Shown here piece by piece: positions 42,909 through 53,709 of a stretch of 64,000 bases of DNA. This DNA comes from Clavaria fumosa (lineage: Eukaryota; Basidiomycota; Agaricomycetes; Agaricales; Clavariaceae). The notes below the pieces were generated by a model. The model saw nothing but the letters and a program-made list of their open reading frames with translations. It had not been told where the DNA came from and made no database searches. The translations under genes and the position numbers were made by a program. The stretch lies in the NCBI GenBank assembly GCA_951802425.1, contig OX637795.1:4630501-4694500 (forward strand), given 5' to 3'. How positions within the stretch are numbered: position 1 is the first letter of the stretch; every line of letters starts with the position of its first letter.

Positions 42909-43517
42909 ATGGAACTGAAGGAGCAGGCGGAGGTGGTGGAGAAGGATTTCGAAGCTCTTCAAGGAGATTGGCAAGGTAAATATCATTTTAACTCCGTGCA
43001 TGTATGAATTGTTTTTGTTTTTTCATTCTAAGTACAAGAAACCAACCTTCGGGAGGTGCGACACGAGTTGGGGGAGTCACGACGCAAGTTAGTGGAGATG
43101 AAGGAGGCATTCGAGAATAGGATGAAGAGAGAGCGGGGTAAATGGTTCAAGTATTCAATAATAAAGTGATTGATTGTTTTCTTCTTAGAGTTGCATGGCC
43201 ATCTGGGTGCTGTGGTAGGAGAACGCAACTTGTTGTGCATGTGAGGTCATCGTGGCCTGGAAGTGGCCTATTTCGGGTATGAAGGTCTTCTGGAGAAACT
43301 CGCGCAAGGGGTGATGATGTCATGGGTGGGGAAGTGGGCGACGCAAGAACAGAATCGGTTGCGGGTGGAGTTGTTGGAATTCCCATAGGTAGATCAATTT
43401 GGTGCGTTGTTGGAGGATCTGGAGGAGGAGGATAAAGAGATAAGTACGGAGGTAGAGAGGGTGGTGGAAAAAGTCGTGGGAGGGTCGTGGAAGGGGAAGG
43501 AAGTAGCCTGCGACTAG
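42909..43517 (+). pseudogene. B-family antisense accessory gene, C-terminal coiled coil, two introns
   Basis: Antisense to pol, directly inside the LTR. Starting ATG GAA CTG AAG at 42909, GT-AG introns at 42976-43032 (57 bp) and 43138-43188 (51 bp) join three segments in one frame: MELKEQAEVVEKDFEALQGD, then TNLREVRHELGESRRKLVEM, then ELHGHLGAVVGERNLL. The frame continues through two in-frame stops (TGA 43242-43244, TAG 43386-43388) to GSWKGKEVACD and TAG at 43515-43517. Heptad-like charged repeats predict coiled coil. The cysteine-motif half present in the B1 copy (28614-28700) is deleted here: the LTR end touches this segment without a polypurine tract. Phase-compatible introns argue for a genuine spliced antisense gene. 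Confidence 0.65.
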
Positions 43518-43619
43518 TAGATGGTTTTTTCTTTTATTTGAATATTATTTTTGTATATGATATTTGAATCCTAAAGCGCAAATGTGAGCAAAGTGTGAAT
43601 GAAGTGAAAAGTTGAGTTA

Positions 43620-45257
43620 ATGGGGGCGAGGCTTGTCCGGATACACTGTGTGAAAGTCCTCAAGGAGTTCCTTCAATCTGGAAAGTGATTTGATGGGTTC
43701 CCAAGTGTCGTCAGTCTGTAACCTTCCCAACATACAAGGTATAGCACTTTCCTACCCCTCCTTTGAGAATCCAATATATCTGCAACTTCATAGACCTGTT
43801 CACCATCGATCTTGATAGGGGGTGGAGGTGGTTGTTGTCATTGAGGAAAAGTATCTTCATGGACCTTCTTGAGTAAGGAAACATGGAAGACATTGTGAAT
43901 TCCTCACATAGATTTTGGTAACTGGAGGCAATACGCATGAGTTGAGACTTTCATGAGTATAGGGAAAGGTCCAGCTCGTTTCGAATCCAGTTTCTTTGTC
44001 AGCCTTTTCATCTTCACATTCTGTAAGTCTAACCATACTTTCCTTCCTTCCTTCCAATCTGGTGTAATTTCTCTCTTCTTGTCTGCAAAGCATGAGTAGG
44101 CCTCATTCACAACCTTGAGTTGGTCTTGTAAGTGCTGATGCAGCATCTTGAGATCGGTCACAACCATGTGGGCCTCATGTGCAGGTATCCCTTCAAGGGA
44201 AATCGTGAGTCTTGGGTGGTATCCCTTGTTTGTGAAGAAGGGAGAGACACTGGTGGTGCTGTGGGGAGTATTGTTATATATGAACTTGGTGAAGGGAAGT
44301 TTGGAGGTCCAATTGTCCTGGAGGTAGTTTGTATGGATCCACAGGTACTGTTCTAGAATTTGGTTGACTTGTTCTGTTTGGCCGTCGGTCTTGGGATGGT
44401 AGGCTGTGGAGAGATTGGAGGTGATATCCAAAGCCTGACATAATGAAGACCAAAACTTGGAATCAAATAACCTTCCTCAATCCAATACTATGTCTGCGGG
44501 TAACCCATGTTTTGAGAAGACATGGGTGATGAAATGTTGGGCTAGGTCCTTCACAGTATCATTAGTGTTGGTGGGGATGAAGATTGCTTGCTTTATTAGT
44601 TGGCAGATGATGACAAGAATCGAGTCAAAGGTTGCAGAGAGAGGGAGGGCTTCGATATGGTCCATTGAGATCGAAGACAAAGGTCACTCACCTATGGGCA
44701 AGGGTTTGAGGAGTCTGTAAGGTTTGTGTCAGATGGGTTTTGCCTTTGCACAGGTGTGACAACTACAGACATAGATGGTTATGTCTTTTCAGAGTCCTGG
44801 CCAGAAAAACAATCTGTTTATTAGTTGGGTTGTCTTTCTTATACCTGGATGTCCACATAATTTGTGGTCATGGTTGGAGCATAGGATGTCAAGTTGGAGG
44901 GAGTCGTGGTCAGTAACATATATTCTTCCATTTTGAAGCAGTAGTAATCCATCAGGTGAGAGTGAGAGAGTCTTGTTGCGACCTTGTGAAGTGTCCTGGG
45001 ATTTCTTGGAGAAGTAGGTGTCATGGAGAGCATGCCAAATTTGTGAAATCAGGGCTTCTTCATTGAGGATGATGGTTGCTCAAAGGAGTTCGGGTGGTAT
45101 TGTGACCTTGTTGTTTATTGCATTGGTCACAGGTTGCTCGGACTTCTTCAGGTAGATGTCCAGTTGTTGCATAAGAGCGTCTGGCTTTGTGCCTAACTTT
45201 CCTGCTTGGTAGTCGATTGTGGTGCATTGATGAACTTCATCAACTATTCTCTTGGAG
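43620..45257 (-). pseudogene. B3 element: integrase and chromodomain remnant
   Basis: On the - strand from 45257: RNase H/integrase spacer (DYQAGKLGTKPDAL, PPELL), H2C2 (NHDHKLCGHPGIRKTTQLINRLFFWPGL, CHTCAKAKPI), integrase core (MDHIEALPLSATFDSILVI at 44660, ADIVLD, YHPKTDGQTEQVNQILEQY), a C-terminal region ending KRAGPFPILMKVSTHAYCLQLPKSM, and a chromodomain ([28 protein letters not shown]) near 43790-43720. Frameshifts and stops are frequent. At about 45257 it is fused to the unrelated integrase of element F. Confidence 0.82.
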
Positions 45258-48200
45258 CATTGTTGTAGGCAAACTCTGTGAGGGGCAGGAGTTTGGACCA
45301 GTTGTGCTGCTGATAGTTGCAGTAACAATGGATGTACTGTTCTAACATTTGGTTGGTCCAGGTGATATCCAGAGGTAAAGTGCAATGTCATATCAAGGAC
45401 TTTGCCCAATGAACAGAAGAAACAGGATATGAACTTGGAGCCACAGTCAGAGGTGACATGCGATGGGACTCTGTGCTTGGAAAAGACATGGAGTACAAAG
45501 AGACATGCCAACTCCACAGAATTCACTTCGTTGGTCATTGGGATGAGTATCCCTTGCTTCATAAACCTGCCAATGACAACTAAGATGGCAGTAAAACCAG
45601 AGCTATCAGGGAGTTGCTCTATGAAATCCATTGATATGGAATTCCACAGTTTTTCAGGGATTGGAAGCTGTTTAAGCAATCTGTAGGGTTTGTGCCAAGG
45701 GGCTTTCACCCTACCACAAGTAGTGCAAGATTTGCAGAAGTCTGATATGAATCCTTGGAGTTTTGGCCAGGTATAATCCATGAAGACCAAGGCCATAGTC
45801 TTGGTCTGACTGAAATGTCCAGCAAGTGGGTGCTCATGTCTAGCACATAGTATGTGGAGTCTAAGATCATTGATGTCTGGGACATAGATCTTACCACATT
45901 TGCAGAGTAGTCCATCATCATCCAAGGACCATTTATCCTCAGTGGAGTTCGAACAGAGTTTCTCCAGGATTGGAGCTGTGACAGGATCAAGCAGAAGTCC
46001 AGACTGGATATCCTCATGAAGCTGATGATTGCCAATCACAAATGAGGCACAGAGTGTGGGCTCATATAGCATGGATGCTTGGAGAGACGAAATCAGTTGT
46101 TTGTTGGTGGAGACCAGTCAGAGGTTTTGTGGATTGACATGGGCATAGTTGCTATCTCCCTCTTTAGGGTAGATGTCCCAACATCATGTCAACACATCAG
46201 GCTTTGTTCCCAGCTGACCAGGGTGGAAATGGATGACAAGGTTAAACTGCAAGAGGAACTCTGACCACCGGGCTTGATGCTGGGTGAGGAGGCAGACTGT
46301 TGAGAAGTACTCTCAGTTCTTATGGTCAGTGACAACATTGACCAGAGTTTTGGAACCCTTGAGGTAATGTCTCCAAACAGTGAAGGCCTCAAAGATCACC
46401 AGGAGTTCCTTATCATGTGTGTCATAATTGAGCTTGGAAGTGCCCAACATGTGAGAATGGAATGCAATGGGGTGGACTTCACTGTCAGAAGTGACCGTTG
46501 ATAGTATCACTGCAATGGCATAGTTGGAAGCATCAGTTTTGATGATCAGCAGAGCTCCAGGAATAAAATGTTGGAGGATCAGAGCAGAGGTAAATGCTGA
46601 TTTCAGGGAGTCGAAAGCGGACTGACAATCATTGGACCAGACCCATTGGATATTTTTCCAAGTAAGTCGAGTCATGGGAGCAATGATGTCAGAATATTCA
46701 TGGACAAAGCAGTGATAAAAGCTGGCAAAGCCAAGGAAGGATTGTATATCCTTAACCTTTCATGGTATAGGCCATTCCTGAATGACTTTTACTCTCACCA
46801 TGTCCATTGACAGACCTTTCACAGAAAGGATGAATCCAAAGTACTCCATGGTTTCTGTGTGCCATTGACACTTAGCTGGGTTTAGGTAAAGTCTGTGTTT
46901 GCAGAGTCTACAGAGTACTTCCCAGACATGTTTAACATGTTGATCCAGGTCCTTGAGTAAATGAGAATGTCATCAAGGTAGATGACCATGAACATATCAA
47001 CAAGGTCAGAGAATATATCATTCATGAAATGCTGGAATGTTGCCAGTGCATTTGTGAGCCCAAAGGGCATCACACACCATTCAAAGGATCCATAGCAGGT
47101 GCAGAAGGCAGTCTTCCATTCGTCACCCTCTGCTATGTGGACCAGGTGATATGCATGGTGGAGATCAAGTTTTGTGTATATCCGGGCTTTGCCTGGGACA
47201 TCCAACAGATCTTTTGTTAAAGGTAATGGATAGTGATCTTTCTTGGTGACCTTATCCAGGCCCCAGAAGTCTACAAAGAGATGGAGGAGTCTGCTCTTTT
47301 TCTAGATGAAGAGCACTGGGGCTCCATGCAGAGAGCAACTCGGGCAGATAAATCTGATACAGAGATGCTTGTCCAGGAACTCACAGAGTTCATGGAGTTC
47401 ATGGAGTTTGGACTGTGACAGGGAATAAACCATACCATGTGGAGAAGATGCTCCATCCATGAGGTTGATCTTAAGATTGTATGGTCTATGTGGAGCAAGG
47501 GTGTCTGCCTTAGTCTTACTAAAGATGTCAGGAAAATCCCTGTAAAGCTCTGGGACAGACAAGATGTCCTGCTGGGTAGTGTCTGGAATGTTGAATGAAG
47601 CAGAGGCCACTTGGGCCGAATTGCTAGTCAACTTCAAGCCGAATGTTTGAGATCCTCGAGATCTACAAGCCCTGGCAAAGGCTGGAGCACTGATGAATGC
47701 AATCTTTGGTTCCCCAGAAAGGACAGAGGTCAACAGAGTCAACAACAGTTTCAGAGTCTGTGCTCGATTCAGAATCACTGCAGATGATGATGGAATCAGA
47801 GTGTGTGGAGCAGAAGGTTTTGGAGTGATGGATGTCCAAGTGCTGGCCAATGCACCTTTCAGGACAAGAGTCAGGGTCAGAGACAGGGTGTTATCTGGCC
47901 TGTATTCCAGTCAACCAGTGGGTTGTGTTGGTACACCCAATTCACCCCCAAGACTACATCACAGGAAGGGTCAAGGTCAGTGATAACAAACAAAACATCA
48001 GTTGGATCCATGGCAGGAAGCTGAATGGAGAGCCAGACCACCTTGGTAACCCAGACAGAGGTGGTACTGTTTATAAAAATGACCTCTCTGGGGGTTACTG
48101 GAACTTTCAGAAGACAGAGATGAGAAGCAAACTTGGTATCAATGAAACAAAGCTCAGTGCCAGAGTTGACAAGAGCACAGATCAGAGAAGAGATGGAAGG

Positions 48201-48452
48201 AGAAGAAACAGAGAGACAGAGAGAACAATGGAAGGAAAGGGTGTCAGGTATCTTTTTAGCATGATTGGTGTTGGAGCAGCCAGAGAGTTGTGCTGTACTC
48301 CATAGGTTGCTTACAGTAATCATTTTTTGATGCTGAACCATCCCCTTCAGAGGTGACTTGAGCAGAGTTGCCTTTGGCCTGTGAGGTCCATTTGCAGCAC
48401 TCATTGGCCTTATGGCCTGCTGTGCCACAGAAAAGACACAGGTTATTGTCAA
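45258..48452 (-). pseudogene. Element F pol (protease to mid-integrase)
   Basis: From 48452 on the - strand: protease, in which the catalytic Asp codon is Asn (LVNSGTELCFID); linker 47850-47302; RT 47205-46882 with an intact YLDDILIYS box and [14 protein letters not shown]; RNase H 46675-46313 (IKTDASNYAIAVIL, VVTDHKN); H2C2 and integrase 46072-45258 (RHEHPLAGHF, CKSCTTCGR, SMDFIEQLP, TSDCGSKF). A deletion in the YHLEGDRQTE region shifts frame. Sequence ends at AYNNA (about 45257) where B-family pol follows, so the chromodomain and 3' LTR are lost. Related to D/E/C but clearly diverged. Confidence 0.87.
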
Positions 48453-49458
48453 AATGCCTTTGGTGTTCCTCTGGTGTCAGTTTGCCATCCTGACCCAGTT
48501 TGCCCTCAAGATTGGGCTTCTTGGTACTACTGGCATTACCAGAGTGACCAATGGACTTAGACCCTGAGGGTCCAGAATTGGAAGAGGAGTTTGTCAGATG
48601 CTGGTCTGGATGTTTGTCAGACTTCTTTGCAGCATTGGACATGCTTGGGGACTTCTTAATGTCCATGGAACCTTTACTCTTTGTATTAGGTGTGGGCACC
48701 TTAATGGAGTCTTGAGAGATCTCCAGTTGCTGGGCCCAGTAGTGGAGTCCACAGAGTGTATCCACACACTCAATACAAGTGATCTCATCCTTGATGCAGC
48801 TGGCAAGTCCTTTGTAGAACTGCCGCTGCAAAGTGTACTCATCCCAATTGATGACTGCTGCCCAATGGGTTGAACAAAATGTGTATTTCGTCAACTTGGG
48901 GTCCTTGCACATCCAGAGTTGTTCAAGTTCAAACTCTGCCTCTCAGATTGCATTGTACAGACCAAAATTCCCCATAAGCTGTTTAGAGAACAGCTGATAG
49001 TTCAAGAGAACCAGATGAGCTTCCTCATCCAGGATCATTGGTTCAAACCATTCCAGGGCAGAGCCCCAGAGATAGGAGAGAACATAATTTACCTTTTGTG
49101 AGTTGGAGTCAAATGCATGAGGGCAATTGATGAAGCTGAGTTGGCACTGGACCAGAAAGCTTTTCAGCTTCTTGGGGTCCTGCCCATTGAACATGTCTGG
49201 ATCATGCAGTTTGACCATTTCTGGATGTCTCATCACTTGAATCATCACCTTCAGGAGACGAGTGGGAGTGACATCACAATCAGTATGGGGTGTCAGAAGG
49301 TCATGGTTGTCCATGTCATTGTCAATTACCAAGGGTTCTGATTTGTCATTGCATTCTGTCAGTGTTGAAACACTCAGGGCGACCTCAGTAGGTTCAGAGA
49401 TATTGGGGATTTCAGGTGTTTGAGGGGGAACACATGTACCAGCACATGTAGTCGGCAT
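48300..49458 (-). pseudogene. Element F gag
   Basis: Starts MPTTCAGTCVPPQTP at 49458. The N-terminal segment runs to 48943 (FLVQCQLSFINCPHAF), and the second segment, 48912-48256, carries the CCHC knuckle CLFCGTAGHKANEC. A-rich slippery sequence (A AAA AAT) near 48336 precedes the -1 pol frame. A solo LTR has inserted exactly at the start codon (49459/49460), separating gag from its leader at 50176-50220. Confidence 0.85.
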
Positions 49459-49459
49459 T

Positions 49460-50175
49460 TGTAATGACCCTGTCTGATAACATAAACATTATCTTCACTC
49501 TGGGCCTTGGACTCTGAACCAACTCTGGCTTCCTCCATTCCACTCTGCTGTAACTCCATGTACTCTGCTCCAACACTCCCTCAGACTCTGTTCTTCATTC
49601 TTCAGACCCTGTGGACTTTGTTACAGAATCTTCTTCAAGCATCCCTCTCATCTGGTAACCAATGGGAGGATGCCCATGACCCATGGGAGTCATTATTGTT
49701 ATCATTTCTTTGTCCCATGAAAATTGCACAGGCACTAGTGGTGAAACTCTCCTGAATATTTGATATACTATGTTTCAGAGTACTCCTATACTCCTGTCCT
49801 TGCAGTATAAGATCCCACTTGTATCTCTCTGTTCCTTAGTTCAAATATTATCATCTCTTGTTCCTATAAGTCTCAGAGCTTCGTCCTCATCATCCTCAAC
49901 ATCCTGAACATCCTCTGATTGACTCTGATCAACTGTGACAGACTCTGATATCTGACTCCAAATTCTAGTCTTGTCTTGGGCATTGTGCTCTTAGGTAAAT
50001 ACAGGACAGGTATACATGCAGGGGCACAACATGTATGTTGAGGCTGCAGTCCCATTCTCATTCTGCTAATTACACCTCTGACTCTGCTTGCTTACCCTCT
50101 CAGACTCTGAGCAGACTCTGACATTATCTCCATTTCTGCTTAACCTTTTGCACCCTCTGTGATAGGACCTTGACA
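49460..50175 (+). mobile_element. Solo LTR inserted at the gag start of F (716 bp)
   Basis: TGTAATGACC to GGACCTTGACA, flanked by the perfect 5-bp duplication GCATT (49455-49459 and 50176-50180). No internal region accompanies it, so it is a solo LTR left by LTR-LTR recombination. Its 11-mer near 49840 reads AGTTCAAATAT. Confidence 0.9.
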
Positions 50176-50207
50176 GCATTGTTGATTGTTGTATATATGA
50201 GGTGTGA

Positions 50208-50218
50208 AGTTTGAATAT
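50208..50218 (-). promoter_or_regulatory. Candidate self-priming primer-binding site of F
   Basis: ATATTCAAACT on the - strand, 2 nt after the F LTR (50221). It is perfectly complementary to AGTTTGAATAT in the related LTR at 54978-54988. The corresponding 11-mer is deleted from F's own LTR. Confidence 0.55.
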
Positions 50219-50220
50219 AC

Positions 50221-50816
50221 TGTCAAGGTCCAGTCAAGGTTCAGGGGTGAGAGGGTCAGAGGTATAATGGGTATCAAAGTCTGGTTGGAGTCCAATGTTG
50301 AATAAGCAATGAAGAGGTGAGAGGGTTAAGAGAGGGTGGGATTGTGGCCTCAACTTATGTGTTGTGCCACCACATATATATACATCCCTATTTGACAGGT
50401 TGACAGTTGCAGATGAGAGGATGCAAGAGACAGAAGGTAACTCCAGAGTCCATCAGAGTTAAGTGGATAAGCATTGAGAGTTGTATGTTTTGTAGTAAGC
50501 ATCAAGTATAGTTTGGACCATGCATGTGATAGATGATGTTCCCATGCATGTGATAGACAATGTTCCCATGCATGTGATAGACAATGTTCCCATGGATGTA
50601 GGACAGTGTCCTTATGTCTCCAACCAAGGACTGATGCCAGGAGGTCATTTAATGCAAAGTCCATGAAGTCTGAAGTAACAAGGGAACAGAGTCTGAGTAA
50701 AGAGTGGAGCAGAGTATGTGGACATAACACAGAGCAGATCAGAGTTTATTGGAGTTGGCATAGGGTGCAGAGTCTGGAGTGGGGATGATGGTCATGTGAT
50801 TGGAACAGATCATAAC
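50221..50816 (-). mobile_element. 5' LTR of element F, internally deleted
   Basis: TGTCAAGGTCC at 50221 to GATCATAAC at 50816, about 596 bp against 747 bp in the solo copy at 54553-55299. It lacks the TATA/11-mer segment and carries a local 26-bp-type duplication (catgcatgtgatagacaatgttccc, 50520-50595). Confidence 0.8.
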
Positions 50817-50890
50817 CCTTGTACCCTTTCCCCCTTATGTTAGTATCATCATCATTGACCTTACAATTAAGTGTGTGAGACTAAGTCTGA
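50817..50890. mobile_element. K-family LTR fragment in opposite orientation
   Basis: The sequence cccttatgttagtatc followed by gaccttacaattaagtgtgtgagac is the reverse complement of part of the LTR at 54118-54343 (gtctcacacaacttaattgtaagg, atactaacataagggg). It lies between F's LTR and the K gag fragment, so a rearrangement occurred here. Confidence 0.65.
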
Positions 50891-50918
50891 TAGTCTGTGA
50901 GAGTAGTTGATTGGTCAT

Positions 50919-51183
50919 TCAGTCAAATGCCTGTTTCATTTCCTCCACAAACTCTACCCAGGTTCCAGCCTTGCCACCACCCAGGATCTTTTCTGCTTTC
51001 ATATTTGCCCATTCCAAGGCAAATCCATCTTCAGTGATTTTGCTCAGAGCAAAGAGGACCTTCACCAGGTCTGTAGCATAAACAGTTGGGTTCGCCATAA
51101 ACAGGAAGCAAAGTGATTGGAGGAATGTATGAAAGTTCCTTTTCTGCCTGTCAAAGGGGGCAACAGCTAGGTCCAGCATCAGT
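50919..51183 (-). pseudogene. Element K gag fragment
   Basis: Encodes LDLAVAPFDRQKRNFHTFL and WANMKAEKILGGG, closely matching the first 90 residues of J's gag. It is truncated after EEMKQAFD. J inserted 7 nt upstream of its start, splitting it from its leader (53710-54117) and LTR (54118-54343). Confidence 0.8.
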
Positions 51184-51557
51184 CTATGTATCAGACTGGG
51201 TCTCACACAACTTAAGTGTAAGGTCATGACGACAATACTAAGATAAGGGGAAAAGAGTACAAAAATGGAAAAGACGAAGTATATATAGCGGGAACCCCGG
51301 CACTTGCCGACTTTCCCACGCTTGGACCCTCGGATCACGTGATGCGCCCAGGCCCAGGTCATGTGACCTTCCAATTACATAATTTTGGACACAGCCACAG
51401 GTCATGTGACCTTCCAACAACCCTTCCCAGTTTCTCCACAACTGCTCTTTTTCAATGCTTATGTAAGCGATCCTAACATCACCCCCCTCTTAAGGCTGGG
51501 CGTCCCGACCAGCTAGCTTGGCTTTGTCGAGGTGGGAGAGGAAGAAGTCCAAGTACT

Positions 51558-52841
51558 TCACCCCACACCCCTGATGACTGCCAGGCCTGGCAGCACCCTG
51601 CGCCACCCCTCAGGATGGTAAGGCCGCCGCCCAAACCAGTCCCACAAATTCCACTCCACATGCCCCAATGCACAGGGACCATCCCTGCTCCCACCAGCAC
51701 TCACCACACCAACACCAGCACCAGCACCAGTACCACTAACCACACACACACAGCCAGATGACCATGACAGCAAGTTGCACGTGACTGGGCACAGGATTGC
51801 TGATGGGGAGTGGTGCACTGCCACCGCTGCCGCCATGTGCTCATCCTCCCCCTCCAAAGCCAACACATCCAAAGTCTCCTGCTCCTTCTGCTCCTCCTGC
51901 TCCTCCTCGCTTTCGTCCTCCTGCACCGGCACAGACACAGGAGACACACCCCCAACAGGCATGCCCCCTGCCTCCCTCGGCAACACAAATGCAAATGGCA
52001 TATCCACATCCTCCTCCTCCTGCTCAGCAACAACAGGAGCAACAACAACAACAGCAGCAGCAGCAGAACTACCACCACTTGCCACACGCCCCAATGCACG
52101 GGGACCATCCCTGCTCCCACCAGCACCAATACCAGCACCAGCACCAGCACCAAGACTGACCACATCCAGGGTACACAGCAGAGGGGTCGCAAGAGGTTGC
52201 GAAACGGTCACAGCAGGTTGCAGTAGGGTCACAATAGGTCGGGCCAGGGTCACGAAAGGCTGTGCGGGGGTTGTGGCAGGTCGCAGTGTCCGTTCCGCAA
52301 GTATCCCATCCAGTCGCCTTTGCTGGGCATCAAGCCTCTCAGCCAGCACCTTCCATTCTCCGTACATCTCTGGCATTGGGGAGACACCATAGATCCTCTC
52401 CACCAACCTCCTACTCAGGTTTGACTCCAGCCAATGGACCAGAACATCCGAATTGGCCACCTCAGTCATTCCCACCCGGCGGAACAGCATTTCGAACCTC
52501 GTAAAGAATTCCGGGGCTGTCATGGAGCCCTGTTTCAACCCTGCGATATCCGCAAGGGCTGTTGCTCGGTCGTTCGGGTCGCCAAACACCTGCTTCATCT
52601 CCTCCATAAACTCCACCCAGGTTCCGGTTGCACCATTACCCAGGATCTCTTCCACCCTCACATTTGCCCATTCAGCAGCAAATCCATCTCCAGTAATTTT
52701 GCTTAGAGCAAAAAGGACCTTTGCCAGGTCCGTGGCATAGACTGTCGGATTCGCCATAAACAGGAGGCGAATTGACCGGAGGAACGTGCGGAAGTTCCTT
52801 TTCTGCCCATCGAAGGGGGCAATAGCTAGGTCCAGCATCAT
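51558..52841 (-). CDS. Gag protein of element J (428 aa)
   Basis: Start chosen at the paired ATG ATG (52841). Residues 1-160 match the Retrotrans_gag capsid fold: LDLAIAPFDGQKRNFRTFL, TWVEFMEEMKQVFGD, LADIAGLKQGSMTAPEFFTRF, LVHWLESNLSRRLVERIYG. A coiled segment follows (EWKVLAERLDAQQRRLDGIL). The C-terminal half is low-complexity: Pro/Val-rich repeats, a Gly-Ala stretch, poly-Ala/Val and an acidic QEEEDVD / EEEQEEQKEQE region, with an internal duplication of the GSRDGP..ALG phrase. No zinc knuckle and no protease motif appear. The frame is fully open, matching the youth of the LTRs. It likely forms particles with enzymes from another element (inference). Confidence 0.8.
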   Translation of the reverse strand: MMLDLAIAPFDGQKRNFRTFLRSIRLLFMANPTVYATDLAKVLFALSKITGDGFAAEWANVRVEEILGNGATGTWVEFMEEMKQVFGDPNDRATALADIAGLKQGSMTAPEFFTRFEMLFRRVGMTEVANSDVLVHWLESNLSRRLVERIYGVSPMPEMYGEWKVLAERLDAQQRRLDGILAERTLRPATTPAQPFVTLARPIVTLLQPAVTVSQPLATPLLCTLDVVSLGAGAGAGIGAGGSRDGPRALGRVASGGSSAAAAVVVVAPVVAEQEEEDVDMPFAFVLPREAGGMPVGGVSPVSVPVQEDESEEEQEEQKEQETLDVLALEGEDEHMAAAVAVHHSPSAILCPVTCNLLSWSSGCVCVVSGTGAGAGVGVVSAGGSRDGPCALGHVEWNLWDWFGRRPYHPEGWRRVLPGLAVIRGVG

Positions 52842-53414
52842 TTTAAGGCACTGTAAAATAAAGTTCCAGGCCTTGGGCACTCAGGACTTCTTCGATCTCT
52901 TAGCAGTCCTGTCCTCTTAGGCTGCTCCTCTATGTACTTATTTTTTCTATAGAACTCTTATTCTATGAAACTTTTGTTAACGTGGGGCCCAGATGGTGTC
53001 CCAGGTGGTCACTCCACAACTCCTAATGAGTTGCCCGTGTGCCCTTCTGACAATGGTCACAGAGCAAGGGCCCTGTCCACTGGACCAGGAAACTACAGAA
53101 AAACTACGTAGAGGGCCTTTCCGTGCCCTGTACACTACACGATTCACTGGTACGTAGCTGTAAAACAAAGTTCTGGGCCTTGGGCACTCAGTATCACTTG
53201 GGGAGGGTCACAGTAGACTTCCTCCGGGTCTGGTCACGTGTATCTACACACAGTAAAAATTTCATGCGGTTCTGTTACACACCGCAGGCAGGGTAAAGGA
53301 GAAGAGGATGATAGGGGCTGAGCTGTGACAACTGTGTCACAGTTTGAAATTAAGGGTCCAGGCTAGCCAGGTTAGGACACGGGGCTAGGGCGGACAGGGT
53401 TGATCTTAGTATTA
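52842..53414 (-). other. Leader of element J with a duplicated insertion
   Basis: Contains a segment of about 300 bp (52895-53195) absent from K and bordered by a direct repeat (aaagttc, then ggccttgggcactcag, at 52862 and 53170). The remainder matches K's leader at 53710-54106 (cttggggagggtcacag, gtatctacacacagtaaaa). Confidence 0.6.
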
Positions 53415-53709
53415 TATCAGACTGGGTCTCACACAACTTAAGCGTAAGGTCATGATGACAATACTAAGATAAGGGGAAAAGAGTACAAAAATGGAAAAGA
53501 CGAAGTATATATAGCGGGAACCCCGGCACTTGCCGACTTTCCCACGCTTGGACCCTCGGATCACGTGATGCGCCCAGGCCCAGGTCATGTGACCTTCCGA
53601 TTACATAATTTTGGACACAGCCACAGGTCATGTGACCTTCCAACAACCCTTCCCAGTTTCTCCACAACTGCTCTTTTTCAATGCTTATGTAAGCGATCCT
53701 AACACTATG

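Larger units (their letters stand above)
51189..53704 (-). mobile_element. Element J: complete gag-only LTR retrotransposon (2516 bp)
   Basis: Two 290-bp LTRs (51189-51478 and 53415-53704) differ at three positions only, all CpG transitions, so the insertion is young. They are flanked by CTATG (51184-51188 and 53705-53709). The complement of a polypurine tract (aagaggggggtga) lies at 51479-51491. The internal region (1936 bp) encodes only gag; there is no protease, RT or integrase. The compact structure is like the plant TR-GAG elements, mobilised in trans by an autonomous partner (inference). It sits inside the older relative K. Confidence 0.88.

Noticed and set aside
45080..46072. Single 330-codon integrase gene
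   Set aside because: It is a chimera of F and B integrases with an internal frameshift, not a functional gene.
51775..52392. + strand frames up to 205 codons opposite J gag
   Set aside because: Shadows of the low-complexity C-terminal half of gag, with no conserved motif.
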